Counted from the stretch's first letter, positions 45,974 through 55,415 are shown. The stretch is DNA of 64,000 bases from Neorhodopirellula pilleata (GCF_007859915.1 NZ_SJPM01000006.1:124001-188000), one strand, 5' to 3'. Numbers and translations are program-made. Notes: a model not told the origin generated them from the sequence alone.

Positions 45974-46596
45974 GGCGAAGTGGATCGCGAAGAACGTTTT
46001 GCGGGTTTCGGTTTTTTCTCCGATTGGCTTTTTTTCTCTGATTGGCCTGAGGCGGATGATTTTGCGTCCGCCTTGGTGCGGCCTTTTTTCTTGGCACTGC
46101 CGATTCTTAGGTTGGCAGAGGCTCCCTTTTTGTCGGTTGGATTGGATTGGTCTTCGAGGCCCGAAATGATCCGCAGAAAATCTTCGGCGTCCTCGAACTC
46201 GCGGTAGACACTTGCGAAACGGATGTAAGCCACCTCGTCGACGCCCGCTAAGAATCGCATCACGACTTCGCCGATCTTGGAGGCCGGTATTTCAAAATCG
46301 AACTCGGAATAGATCGCCGCTTCGATTTGTTGCACCTTCGACTCGATCACCTCGCTCGGTACGGACCGTTTAGAGCAAGCCCTCTCGATCCCACGACGAA
46401 TTTTTTCGCGATCGAACGGCTCGCGGGTTTCGTCACTTTTGACGACGCGAACGTTGAGTTCTTCGATCTGTTCCATCGTAACAAAACGGCGGCCACATTC
46501 TTGGCAAAAACGCTTCCGACGGACTTGATAACCCGCCTGCGCCGACCGTGAATCCAACACTTTGTCGTTATCGGAATGACAAAACGGACAACGCAT
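45970..46596 (-). CDS. nrdR: Transcriptional repressor NrdR with extended basic tail
   Basis: 208 residues from ATG 46596 (MRCPFCHSDNDKVLDSR), the canonical NrdR start; the frame opens at 46638. The zinc ribbon cysteines CPFC and CQECGRRF and the ATP-cone (RVVKSDETREPFDREKIRRG, SVYREFEDAEDFLR) are complete. NrdR represses ribonucleotide reductase genes in response to dATP/ATP. Typical proteins are about 150-170 residues; this one has about 50 extra, rich in Lys and Ser (GSAKKKGRTKADAKSSAS). No nrd gene is in the window. Confidence 0.94.
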   Translation of the reverse strand: MRCPFCHSDNDKVLDSRSAQAGYQVRRKRFCQECGRRFVTMEQIEELNVRVVKSDETREPFDREKIRRGIERACSKRSVPSEVIESKVQQIEAAIYSEFDFEIPASKIGEVVMRFLAGVDEVAYIRFASVYREFEDAEDFLRIISGLEDQSNPTDKKGASANLRIGSAKKKGRTKADAKSSASGQSEKKSQSEKKPKPAKRSSRSTSP

Positions 46597-46788
46597 AAAA
46601 CAACAAAAGCACGAGGGGAAAGAATTCAGGATACTCACAGCCCGGCATCCGCTGTGATATATTTGACCTCAGGTAATCATTCGGGGCAGCGCCCCAATCT
46701 ATCAGGGAATGGACCTGAACTCGATGACCGTTTCCATTTCCCGTTCCAAATCCAACGCGATCAACCCGACGCGATCAATCCCAGCGCC

Positions 46789-47493
46789 ATGACGAATCCA
46801 TCTGAAGCGACCCCCGACGAACCGAACCCCTCGAATTCGTCGCCGAACTCACCGTCGAGCCGGCCGTCTGATTCTGCGTCGACTCCGTCTGCATCGTCAC
46901 CGTCTACATCGTCTCCGGAACAGGGTTCGGCAGGTTTGTCGGCGACAACCGGTTCGCCTCGCGATCGGTTCGAGCAACAGGTCGCCGCGAAACGAGGTTC
47001 GCTTGACGATCATGATCCGGAGGAAACCCTGTGGAGCGGCGGGTACAGTCCCAAGGCCATGGTGGGTTGGTGGGTCACGTTGGCGATCATTTCGATCGGA
47101 CTGATCGTGATTGCGTTGCTGCGATCCGAGTTACCATTCGGTGTCGCCTTGATCATCATCGCGGTGTTGTGGGTGTTGGTCCTGGCGAACTACGCACGCA
47201 TGAGACTTGGGTTTCACTACGAGTTAACGAGCCAGCGGTTCATTCACAAGACGGGCATTTTGACACGTCGATCCGACCGCATCGAAGTGATCGACATCGA
47301 CGACGTGAGTTACGAACAAGGACCGATTCAGCGTATTTTTGGCGTCGGCAAAATCAACATCACCAGCTCCGATCGCAGCGATCCGGAACTGCACTTGCTG
47401 GGCATCGACAAGGTCAGCGAAGTCGCTGGTTTGATCGACGATGTCCGACGCTCAGAACGACGCCGTCGAAGTTTGCACATCGAATCCATCTGA
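46789..47493 (+). CDS. Membrane protein with bacterial PH-like (YdbS-type) domain
   Basis: 234 residues from ATG 46789 (MTNPSEATPDEPNPSN); the frame opens at 46576. A Ser/Pro-rich acidic N-terminal ~95 residues is probably disordered. Two helices follow (MVGWWVTLAIISIGLIVIAL and GVALIIIAVLWVLVLANY), then the PH-like domain (YELTSQRFIHKTGILTRRSD, IEVIDIDDVSYEQG, GVGKINITSSD). The bPH2 family has unclear roles in membrane or stress biology. It is followed after 4 bp by a GYF_2/zinc-ribbon gene and diverges from nrdR. Confidence 0.85.
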   Translation: MTNPSEATPDEPNPSNSSPNSPSSRPSDSASTPSASSPSTSSPEQGSAGLSATTGSPRDRFEQQVAAKRGSLDDHDPEETLWSGGYSPKAMVGWWVTLAIISIGLIVIALLRSELPFGVALIIIAVLWVLVLANYARMRLGFHYELTSQRFIHKTGILTRRSDRIEVIDIDDVSYEQGPIQRIFGVGKINITSSDRSDPELHLLGIDKVSEVAGLIDDVRRSERRRRSLHIESI

Positions 47494-47497
47494 TCCA

Positions 47498-47887
47498 ATG
47501 GCCGAGTGGTTTGTTCAACAGCCGGATGTCGATCTCGGCCCGCTTCGTCCGGCCGAGTTGCTGCAATTGGTGCGTAACGGAACTGTCGAGCCTCAGACCA
47601 AGGTTCGCAAAGACGATTCGGCATGGTTCGATGCCAGTGAGGTGGGCGGGTTGTTTGAAGCAGCTCGCCGTCCCACGATTGAACATTATTGCCCGCGATG
47701 CAGCACTCGTGTGCCCGCTCCGCCTTGCACCTGTCCGAAGTGTGAGATCTTGTTGGATAAAACCCGCAAGCGGATCATCGAACACTCGATCGGCACCAAG
47801 CCTGCGGCCAATCCGACCGCTTCAAACGGCCCGGCCGAATCGGCTAGGCGATGGTTGCAGCGGAAGATCAAACGCGACGAGAATTAG
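47498..47887 (+). CDS. GYF_2 domain protein with zinc ribbon
   Basis: 129 residues from ATG 47498, just after the PH gene; a longer frame opens at 47441. The first ~55 residues (MAEWFVQQPDVDLGPLRPAE, then VRKDDSAWFDASEV) form a GYF_2-type domain, a bacterial relative of the GYF protein-binding fold. Residues about 65-85 (YCPRCSTRV, CTCPKCEIL) give a four-Cys zinc ribbon. A basic C terminus follows (ARRWLQRKIKRDEN). It likely mediates protein contacts at the membrane with the PH protein, which is inference. Its stop overlaps the convergent BBP7-like gene by four bases. Confidence 0.75.
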   Translation: MAEWFVQQPDVDLGPLRPAELLQLVRNGTVEPQTKVRKDDSAWFDASEVGGLFEAARRPTIEHYCPRCSTRVPAPPCTCPKCEILLDKTRKRIIEHSIGTKPAANPTASNGPAESARRWLQRKIKRDEN

Positions 47888-49371
47888 AACTGCAACGTCG
47901 CCCCGAAGCTGAAGCCGACGAATACGACATCGTCCCCGTTGTCCACGCCTCGACTGCCAACTCGGGCGCCGACCAAGCCGGGCAATTGCCGTTCGGCCGT
48001 CGCCACTTCGGTTAGGTACCAGAATTCCGAACCGCCATGAATCGAAAGAGCTTCTCCGAGCCGGTAGTGCAGCCCGCTGCTGATCTCGAACATTGCGGCC
48101 AACGTTCCATCTTCATCCGAAAATCCTGACAATCGCTCGCCTTGATCGGTAACCACGGCCGAGCCTTCGCTCATGTTCCAGTATCCACCGGCCTTCGCTC
48201 GCAGAGTGCTGGAAAGGTTTTGAACGAACACAGGGGTGAAGATGTCCAGGCCGACTTGCAAGCCGATCAGATTGTTCGTCGTGTTGCTGGCGATGGCTCC
48301 GTTGAGGTTGGGCGTCGCACCATTGCCGTTTTGGGCAATGTAGGAATATTCTTCTTCGAAGCTGATGAATCGTCCGCCGAATGAGAACTTGGCAATGTCC
48401 CAAGCCATCATCGTTTGACTCGTCTCAGCGGACCAATACGTCGACTCATAGCGTTGTCGTTGGATGTCGACGGCATCAAGTGGGCTGTCGTTGAACGCCA
48501 CGATATCCCCATTGACATCGAGCGTCACATCTTCGGGATCATAAAGAAGCGTGAAGCCAATCGTTTGTTCGGGAATCGGCGAACCGATGGTCACGCCTGG
48601 GATCAGCTCGCTGAGCAAGGTTTGCCCGGTCGCATTGGCGATGCTGTTACTCATGTCCCAGTTCAGCGGACCGACGAAGCTGACCTCCGTTCCGTTGACG
48701 CAGTCGGGAACACTGCCGATGGTCACGCGAGGTGCCCATTCGAAATCGTACTCGTCCAACGCGAAGTTCTGCGAGCGAGTGAAGTTGGAAAGTCCTTCAC
48801 GTCGCATGTAGACCGCTTCCACACGAGCGTATCGGTAAGGAACGCAGGTCGGGCAGGCATTGCACGCTCCGCCATAGCAATTCCCGCCCGTTGAACAGGC
48901 TCCTGAACAATTGCCCGAGCACGCGCCGTTGGAGCATGTTCCGCTCGAGCAGGCTCCGCTCGAGCTTCTTCGGTTCCCCATCAGGTTGCCGAAGAGCCTA
49001 CCACCTGCTCCGCTGCCCGTGGAGTCGCACGCACCCTCGTCACAATCGCCCATCAGCCCGTGGCCGACCAATTGAATCGGGAACTCACCGGGTGGAGTGA
49101 CCAGATGATTTGATGCTTGAATCGTCGGACCCTGAGTCGGTGAACCCGGTTTCGAAGTTGCCGGTGGCGACATCATTGATAACGCTTCGGATGCCTGGAC
49201 GACGGTGAAGGATTGACCATCGTGTTGAAGGCTTTGGCGTTGTTGTCCAAAAGCTTCGCCGCCATAGGGCAGGAAAGCCGATGAAGCGATCGCGGTGCCG
49301 AGCGCCATCGCTCGCATAGCCGTGGCGGAGTGCCAGGGATTTGTCGTACGGGGAAACCAATTCATGTTCAT
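47884..49371 (-). CDS. BBP7-like outer-membrane beta-barrel protein with Cys-rich segment
   Basis: 495 residues with a signal peptide ending near GGEAFGQ. Residues about 110-180 hold a Cys/Gly/Ser-rich stretch with cysteines every 4-5 residues (GACSSGTCSNGACSGNC), then CVPYRYARVEAVYMRREGLS, the usual beginning of planctomycete BBP7-type barrels. About 300 residues of alternating strands end in VVFVGFSFGATLQF, with a terminal aromatic residue as in outer-membrane proteins. I infer an outer-membrane barrel with a disulfide-rich periplasmic or surface segment. An alternative start is the second Met at 49365. Confidence 0.82.
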   Translation of the reverse strand: MNMNWFPRTTNPWHSATAMRAMALGTAIASSAFLPYGGEAFGQQRQSLQHDGQSFTVVQASEALSMMSPPATSKPGSPTQGPTIQASNHLVTPPGEFPIQLVGHGLMGDCDEGACDSTGSGAGGRLFGNLMGNRRSSSGACSSGTCSNGACSGNCSGACSTGGNCYGGACNACPTCVPYRYARVEAVYMRREGLSNFTRSQNFALDEYDFEWAPRVTIGSVPDCVNGTEVSFVGPLNWDMSNSIANATGQTLLSELIPGVTIGSPIPEQTIGFTLLYDPEDVTLDVNGDIVAFNDSPLDAVDIQRQRYESTYWSAETSQTMMAWDIAKFSFGGRFISFEEEYSYIAQNGNGATPNLNGAIASNTTNNLIGLQVGLDIFTPVFVQNLSSTLRAKAGGYWNMSEGSAVVTDQGERLSGFSDEDGTLAAMFEISSGLHYRLGEALSIHGGSEFWYLTEVATAERQLPGLVGARVGSRGVDNGDDVVFVGFSFGATLQF

Positions 49372-49446
49372 GATCGAACCTCGAAACTATGGATGCGGTC
49401 ACTTAACCGGCAAGTGGCGAACAAGGGGAATGGGACGTCAGCGACT

Positions 49447-50721
49447 TCAGCGGATTTGCATCTTGTCGTCGACGGGAATGAGGTGCTTACTGCGGATTAA
49501 ACGAATAATCTCGGTGGCTTCCTCGCGGTCAGCACACATGCCATGCACCAATAACCTGCCTTTGATTTTGGTCATCGTGATCTGTGATGACGGATAGATC
49601 TCGTGGATCTCGGCAACCAGCGGGTCGACCGGGGCGGCAGACTTGACGGTCCGCTCTGATTGCTGTTTGAGCGGTTTCGGCGTCGAATCGATTGCTTCTG
49701 ATCCTGAACTTGCCGGTTCAAATGTGGCCAATTGAGCCGGAACAATCGGAGCGGCGACGACGGTCACTGGATTCGCTGCGTCCTTCGACGAAGCCAACGC
49801 ATCGTCTTCCGGTTCGAACGAGATCATCGGTGGCGGATCGACTTGCACATGAGCACGTCGACGGTCGGGATATCGGGCAAACGGATTCAAAACCGCTTGG
49901 TTCACGACGGCCGGTTTGGACTCGGTTTTCGGTTCCGAGTTCGAGGCTACCCACTCAGGGTTGGGTGCCGGCAACAGCGGCAACGATTGCAGTGGGTCAT
50001 TTGAAGGCTCTGGAATGACAAGTTCAATCATTTCATTGCCAACCAATTCATCTTCCACCGATTCATTACCCGCCGGGGCGACTTCCACTGATGCCTCTTC
50101 CTCCAACAACTCTTCAGCCTTCTCTGGAGCTGCGATCGGTTCAGGGATAGCAACTTCCATGGTGGCAAGAGACGGTTCATCCCAATCCGACATCGAAAAT
50201 TCGATCGGTTCCGCTTTCTCAGGCGGGGCGATGATTGGCGACGGGCTCACCAAGTCCGTTTCAATCGTCGATTCAACCAATCCGATGACGGGTTGATCGA
50301 TTAGATCGACCGAGTCATTGGCTAATGGGTTGACTTGAATTCGCGATTCGGACGGCTGAGAAACTTCCAAGATCGTTTGGGCGGGCCGAGGTCGTCCGAT
50401 CGGCACCAATCCGACGGCCGTCCCGATCGACTTGAGTCGCATTTCAGAATGCTGTAGATCCGATGTCCGCAGAATTGATCCGCCGGCGGAACGAACTCCC
50501 GCGTCGACATTGGTCGACGTTGCCGAAGGCAGCACAAACGGATTGTTTCGAACTTCCGTGCGGGATGAGATCGTCGGCGAAGGTTCAGTCGCGAAGCTGC
50601 GGTCCTCGGTCGCGCCGACCGATAGACCAGTGGCACCCACACACAATATTTTGGCAAGCCAAATTCGTTTGCGAGTCGCCCGATGCTTTCGCCCCGACGC
50701 TGCTGGTTTGACTCTGTACAT
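49447..50721 (-). CDS. Exported acidic linker protein with BON-like C-terminal domain
   Basis: 424 residues. A basic N terminus leads to a possible signal segment (LAKILCVGATGLSVGA) that ends before FATEP. Residues about 60-350 are Glu-, Pro-, Ala- and Ser-rich low-complexity sequence (EKAEELLEEEASVEVAPAGN). The last ~60 residues (QITMTKIKGRLLVHGMCADR, EEATEIIRLIRSKHLIPVDD) resemble the short BON/pilotin-like N-terminal domain of CpaC-type secretins. I cannot name a family. It lies 75 bp upstream of the BBP7-like gene and may be in its transcript. Confidence 0.65.
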   Translation of the reverse strand: MYRVKPAASGRKHRATRKRIWLAKILCVGATGLSVGATEDRSFATEPSPTISSRTEVRNNPFVLPSATSTNVDAGVRSAGGSILRTSDLQHSEMRLKSIGTAVGLVPIGRPRPAQTILEVSQPSESRIQVNPLANDSVDLIDQPVIGLVESTIETDLVSPSPIIAPPEKAEPIEFSMSDWDEPSLATMEVAIPEPIAAPEKAEELLEEEASVEVAPAGNESVEDELVGNEMIELVIPEPSNDPLQSLPLLPAPNPEWVASNSEPKTESKPAVVNQAVLNPFARYPDRRRAHVQVDPPPMISFEPEDDALASSKDAANPVTVVAAPIVPAQLATFEPASSGSEAIDSTPKPLKQQSERTVKSAAPVDPLVAEIHEIYPSSQITMTKIKGRLLVHGMCADREEATEIIRLIRSKHLIPVDDKMQIR

Positions 50722-50958
50722 AGCGGATCCTTACGCTCATGATCGATGGATCATGTACCCCCCCGGCACACTTTCCGCTCCGACGCTTACCGGTTTGCAC
50801 CCTCGGCCAGAATTTCACTGACCGACCGTCGGACAACATCTCTATCGTCGACTGGTTGTGTCGGCATTAACGATTCTTCCGTTTAGTTCGGTGGTTCTGG
50901 ACGAATCGGTCTTGTCGGAACTGCCGGTTGTTCGTTAGGGGCCTGCTCAGCGACGTCT

Positions 50959-51900
50959 TTAAAGGCGATCGCGAGTCAAGTGATCGCTGCCGAACGACTG
51001 GCGGGAGTTCAATGATCGCTGCCGAACGGCTTCGTAGGCGACGATCGCCGCCGAAACCGAAACGTTCAAACTGTCGACCTGTCCGGCCATTGGCAGTTTC
51101 ACGGCATCCACCAATCGCGGCTCGTTTGGCGGTCCCCATGTCATCCAACGTTCCCCCAATCCGTCGGCTTCGCTTCCTAAAATCACCGCGACCTGATCGC
51201 ATCGGAAATCAAACTCGAACAGCGAACCGGCACCCTCGACCCGCATCGCGGCCACGCGACTAACATGCTGCGTTAGATATTCGTTGACCTCGACCTGAGT
51301 CCCTGAAGCCGACGGGACGGAGAAAACCGCACCGAGTGATCCGCGAATGGCATTGGAGTTGAATCGGTCGCTCGGGCAATCACACAACAAAACCGCCGCG
51401 ACCCCCGCCGCATCGGCCGAACGAAAAACCGCTCCTAGATTGCCGGGTTTTTCCACCCGGTCGAGCACCAGGATCAGCCCAGGTTGAAGCGGCGGCAAAT
51501 CCGCGAGCCGATCCCCGGGGGCATCGAATTCCGCCACGCAGCGCTGCATCGCCTCTCCGTAGCACATCTTGGCGAACACTTCGCGGATGACCCCGCGATG
51601 CTTCCCTAATTCGATCGCACGTCGGCGGGCGTCCGTTAATCCGTCAACCTCGACGGAAAACTCTCCTGAATCGTCCACCGGCTCATAAAACCCGCGCAGG
51701 TTCAAACCCGATTCCATCGCCCGCAGCGTTTCCCTCGCCCCGTCGACCAAAACGACGCCTGCCGCACGGCGGCGGCGATGATTTCGCAAGCCGATCAGGC
51801 GGCGGACCGCGGCATTCTGGGGGCTGCGAAGTATTTCCAAGACAGTCCGCCGGCAATCAAGAAGGGGGCCAAGACACGCGACATCGGTTCGCGACGGCAA
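50959..51900 (-). CDS. SpoU/TrmH-family RNA methyltransferase
   Basis: 313 residues. A small N-terminal substrate-binding domain (VRRLIGLRNHRRRRAAGVVL, VDGARETLRA) is followed by a SPOUT fold with motif 1 LDRVEKPGNLGAVFRSADAA, motif 2 VILGSEADGLGERW and motif 3 KLPMAGQVDSLNVSVSAAIV. These form the knotted AdoMet site of 2'-O-ribose methyltransferases acting on tRNA or 23S rRNA; the target cannot be told. A duplicated 15-base string in its 3' end (GATCGCTGCCGAACG) gives its last residues a repetitive look. Confidence 0.92.
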   Translation of the reverse strand: MPSRTDVACLGPLLDCRRTVLEILRSPQNAAVRRLIGLRNHRRRRAAGVVLVDGARETLRAMESGLNLRGFYEPVDDSGEFSVEVDGLTDARRRAIELGKHRGVIREVFAKMCYGEAMQRCVAEFDAPGDRLADLPPLQPGLILVLDRVEKPGNLGAVFRSADAAGVAAVLLCDCPSDRFNSNAIRGSLGAVFSVPSASGTQVEVNEYLTQHVSRVAAMRVEGAGSLFEFDFRCDQVAVILGSEADGLGERWMTWGPPNEPRLVDAVKLPMAGQVDSLNVSVSAAIVAYEAVRQRSLNSRQSFGSDHLTRDRL

Positions 51901-52030
51901 GACTATAAATGACGCCCCCGTTGGATCAATGGGCCGAATCGATTTGATTTGTTATCCTCACGAGACGGCATTTCCACCTCGCCGCTCGTTCTGTCCGCTT
52001 TTCCCACTCGATTCGGAACCATTTCCTGCT

Positions 52031-53185
52031 ATGTCGGAGGTCATCTGCCGCAAGGTCGAAAGTCGTCGCGATCAAAAAGCGTTTTTGGAACTTGAACGCC
52101 GTCTGTACCGCAACGACGACAATTGGGTTCCCCCGTTGTGGGACGAGCGAAAGAAACTCGTCGGCTTCAAACCGCACCCCTTCTACCTCGACGCCGACGG
52201 CCAAACGTTTCTCGTCTCTCGCGGCGATAGGGTCGTCGGGCGTGTGCTCGCGATCGTCAATCACGCTCACAATCGCACGCACGACGAAACCACCGGGTTC
52301 TTCGGATTCTTTGAATGTGAGGACGACGTCGAAGCGGCCAAGTGTTTACTGCAAACAGCAGGCGATTGGTTGCGCGAACGCGGCATGACCGTCGCCCGTG
52401 GTCCCGTCCATCCGAGTTTGAACTATGAGGTCGGTCTACTCGTCGATGGCTTTGACACGCCGCCGACGTTCTTGATCCCCTACAACAAGGACTACTACGA
52501 AGCACTCATCCGAGCCGCCGGGTTTGACAAATCACAAGACCTCTACAGTTACGAAGTCTCCATCGAACTGCTCAACCACGTCGACCCAAAATTGATGTTC
52601 ATCGTCGAGGAATCGACGCGTCGTTTCGGTGCGACGACCCGTCCGATTCGTCGTTCACATTTTAACGAAGACGTCCGCATCTTTTTGAACATCTACAATC
52701 GATCGCTTCAGCAAACCTGGGGCTATGTTCCGATGAGCGAAGCCGAGGTCGACGAACAAAGCAAAGGTTTGAAACAACTCCTGATCCCCGAATTGACTAG
52801 CATCGCGGAAATCGATGGCAAACCCGTCGGTGCCGGCTTCGGGCTGCTTGATTACAACCCGATCATCCGTCGCATCGGCGGCAAGCTGTTGCCATTGGGA
52901 TGGTTTCACCTGCTTTTCGGTCGCAAAGGGATCAAACGTCTTCGTTTGGTCAGCGCCAACGTACTGCCCGAATACCAAAAATGGGGCCTCGGACTGGTCA
53001 CGCTGTACCCGATCCTTCCCGTCGCCATCGATCGCGGGATCGAGGTCGGCGAGTTTTCCTGGGTGCTCGAAAGCAATCAGTTGTCCCGAGGAACGATCCA
53101 GCGTGGCGGCGCCGTTTGCACCAAGACTCACCGGATCTTTGACCGGCCGCTCACTCAACCGACCGACGGAGAGACCTCCGCGTGA
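52031..53185 (+). CDS. GNAT-like acetyltransferase
   Basis: 384 residues from ATG 52031 (MSEVICRKVESRRDQKAFLE); a longer frame opens at 51929. It resembles GNAT-like proteins of about 380 residues: HPFYLDADGQTFLVSRGDRV, VGRVLAIVNHAHN, ARGPVHPSLNYEVGLLVDGF and SANVLPEYQKWGLGLVTLYP, the last resembling the acetyl-CoA segment. The substrate is unknown. Its stop overlaps the GTG start of the helicase gene (GTGA at 53182-53185), implying coupled translation. Confidence 0.78.
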   Translation: MSEVICRKVESRRDQKAFLELERRLYRNDDNWVPPLWDERKKLVGFKPHPFYLDADGQTFLVSRGDRVVGRVLAIVNHAHNRTHDETTGFFGFFECEDDVEAAKCLLQTAGDWLRERGMTVARGPVHPSLNYEVGLLVDGFDTPPTFLIPYNKDYYEALIRAAGFDKSQDLYSYEVSIELLNHVDPKLMFIVEESTRRFGATTRPIRRSHFNEDVRIFLNIYNRSLQQTWGYVPMSEAEVDEQSKGLKQLLIPELTSIAEIDGKPVGAGFGLLDYNPIIRRIGGKLLPLGWFHLLFGRKGIKRLRLVSANVLPEYQKWGLGLVTLYPILPVAIDRGIEVGEFSWVLESNQLSRGTIQRGGAVCTKTHRIFDRPLTQPTDGETSA

Positions 53186-55380
53186 CATCCGGCGTGAACC
53201 CTAGCGATTCCGACAACACCGTGCCGCCCTTGGACGTCGATGCGATCTTGGGGCCGGGTGGTTCGATCAGCCGGCGGCTCGCCAACTACGAGCCACGCTC
53301 CCAACAAATCGCGATGGCCCGCGAAGTCGCCGCCGCGATCGCCGCCAAAGAACATTTGATCGTCGAAGCGGGAACCGGAACCGGCAAGAGTTTCGCCTAT
53401 CTCGTCCCCGCGATTCTGCACGCGACCGCCGATCAAGCCGAAGTCGGTCAATCCAACGACGGAGCGACCGCCAACCTAGATGACGATGAACTTGACGATC
53501 GCGTTCCACTGACCAAGGTGAAACAGGCCCCAGGAAAACCATCCGTCAAAGAAGACTTCGCCGACACCGGGAAGCCCGCCGAGAAGCCACCCAAAAAACG
53601 CCGCGTCTTGATCTCGACGCATACGATCAGCCTGCAAGAGCAACTCATCGGCAAGGACATGCCGCTGCTCAACGCCGTCGTGCCGCGTGAATTCTCCGCC
53701 GTTCTCGTCAAGGGACGAGGCAACTACCTGTCCATTCGCCGGATGCAGCGGGCGATCGCGAAGTCCGCCTCGCTGATGGCGAACGATTTCCAAATGCAAC
53801 AACTCCGCGACATCAAGTCGTGGTCCAAAGACACCGCCGATGGCTCGCTCGCGACGCTGCCGATCAAGCCCGACGCCGCCGTATGGGATGAAGCCCGCAG
53901 CGACACCGGGAACTGCTTGCGGTCGAAGTGCCCCCATTTCAAAGAGTGTTTCTATTTCCGCGCACGCCGCCGTGCTCAAAACGCGCAAGTCTTGATCGTC
54001 AATCACGCGATGCTATTCACCGACATGGCGATGCGACGGCAAGGGTTTTCACTCTTACCCGACTACGACGTGGTCATCCTCGACGAATGCCACACGATCG
54101 AAGCCGTCGCGGGCGATCATTTGGGCATCCGTCTGACGTCCGGCCAGTTCGATTATCTTTTTGATCGACTATACAACGACCGACAACAAAAAGGTTTGTT
54201 GGTCGCTCACAAACTCGAAGGGTTGCAGCGTGAAGTCGACCGCTGCCGTCACGCGGCGAGCATTGTGTTCGCCGACGTGTTGGATTGGTTCGAACAATCC
54301 AAATCACGCAACGGTCGTGTGCACCACAAGCACCTGGTCGAGAACGGGCTCAGCGGCCCGATGGAACAACTCGCTCGGCGTTTGAAGATGCAAGCCGATG
54401 CACAGGAGAATGATTCCGATCGTCAGGACTTTCAATCCGCCCACGACCGCTTGTTGGCGCTCGCCGGTGGCCTTCGCGAGTGGCTCGACCAATCGATTAA
54501 ACAAGAATGCGTGTATTGGGTCGAAAAGACAGGCAACAAACGCGGTATGGACCGCGTGTCCTTGTCCGCTTCGCCGATCGATATCGGCCAAACCCTCCGC
54601 GAGGAACTGTTCCAAAACGATGACATCGATTCGGTCATCATGACCAGTGCAACGCTCGCCAGCGGTGATGGAGACAAGTTCCCGTTCTTCCGCAGTCGGA
54701 TCGGACTGACCAGCGGCCGTAACTTGCAAGTCGGTAGTCCATTCGATTATCAGAAACAGGCCAAACTGATCGTGGTCAACGGACTGCCCGACCCGTCGGC
54801 CCAACGGGAAGAGTTCGAGCGCGCGATCCCCTATCAAATCAAACGCTTCGCCGGGCATACCGACGGACACACGTTCGTGCTCTTTACCAGCTACTCGCTA
54901 TTGCGCCGATGTGCCGAAGCCATCACGCCTTGGCTGATCGAGCAAAACCTGGAACTGTACAGCCAAGCGGGTGAACGCAATCGAACGCAACTGCTCGATG
55001 CGTTTCGCGAGAACCCGCGAGGCGTTCTGTTGGGCACCGACAGTTTTTGGCAGGGCGTCGACGTGCCCGGCGACGCGTTGACCAACGTGATCATCACCAA
55101 GCTGCCTTTCGCCGTGCCCGATCATCCGCTCCTGGAAGCTCGACTCGAAGCGATCAAGGCGAACGGAGGCAACCCCTTCAGTGATTATCAACTCCCCGAG
55201 GCGGTCATTAAATTCCGGCAAGGCTTCGGGCGTTTGATCCGCACCCGAAGCGACGAAGGCATGGTCGTGGTGCTCGATCCGCGTTTGAAAACGAAACCGT
55301 ACGGCCGCCGTTTCCTCAGCTCGCTTCCGGACATGAAAGTGCATCAAGTCAACCCGACCCCACGCGTCCCACGTTCCTAG
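53182..55380 (+). CDS. dinG: DinG/XPD-like ATP-dependent helicase with altered Fe-S site
   Basis: 732 residues from GTG 53182. Superfamily 2 motifs are present: Walker A VEAGTGTGKSFAYLVPA, Ia ISTHTISLQEQL, DEAH-box VVILDECHTIE, motif III IMTSATLASG, and motifs V-VI GTDSFWQGVDVPGDALTNVI and FRQGFGRLIRTRSDEG. Of the four Fe-S cysteines of DinG, three are present at 245, 250 and 256, with the spacing of the E. coli enzyme; the first is Ser184 (KGRGNYLSIRR). An acidic insertion (about 90-135) lies after motif I. It probably unwinds forked or G-quadruplex DNA in repair. Confidence 0.9.
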   Translation: MTSGVNPSDSDNTVPPLDVDAILGPGGSISRRLANYEPRSQQIAMAREVAAAIAAKEHLIVEAGTGTGKSFAYLVPAILHATADQAEVGQSNDGATANLDDDELDDRVPLTKVKQAPGKPSVKEDFADTGKPAEKPPKKRRVLISTHTISLQEQLIGKDMPLLNAVVPREFSAVLVKGRGNYLSIRRMQRAIAKSASLMANDFQMQQLRDIKSWSKDTADGSLATLPIKPDAAVWDEARSDTGNCLRSKCPHFKECFYFRARRRAQNAQVLIVNHAMLFTDMAMRRQGFSLLPDYDVVILDECHTIEAVAGDHLGIRLTSGQFDYLFDRLYNDRQQKGLLVAHKLEGLQREVDRCRHAASIVFADVLDWFEQSKSRNGRVHHKHLVENGLSGPMEQLARRLKMQADAQENDSDRQDFQSAHDRLLALAGGLREWLDQSIKQECVYWVEKTGNKRGMDRVSLSASPIDIGQTLREELFQNDDIDSVIMTSATLASGDGDKFPFFRSRIGLTSGRNLQVGSPFDYQKQAKLIVVNGLPDPSAQREEFERAIPYQIKRFAGHTDGHTFVLFTSYSLLRRCAEAITPWLIEQNLELYSQAGERNRTQLLDAFRENPRGVLLGTDSFWQGVDVPGDALTNVIITKLPFAVPDHPLLEARLEAIKANGGNPFSDYQLPEAVIKFRQGFGRLIRTRSDEGMVVVLDPRLKTKPYGRRFLSSLPDMKVHQVNPTPRVPRS

Positions 55381-55415
55381 TGCTTCGTCAATATTAAAAA
55401 CAAGGGTTGGCTAAA

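Noticed and set aside
46597..46638. Upstream extension of NrdR
   Set aside because: The family starts at the MRCPFC segment; the 14 extra residues are not conserved in the family.
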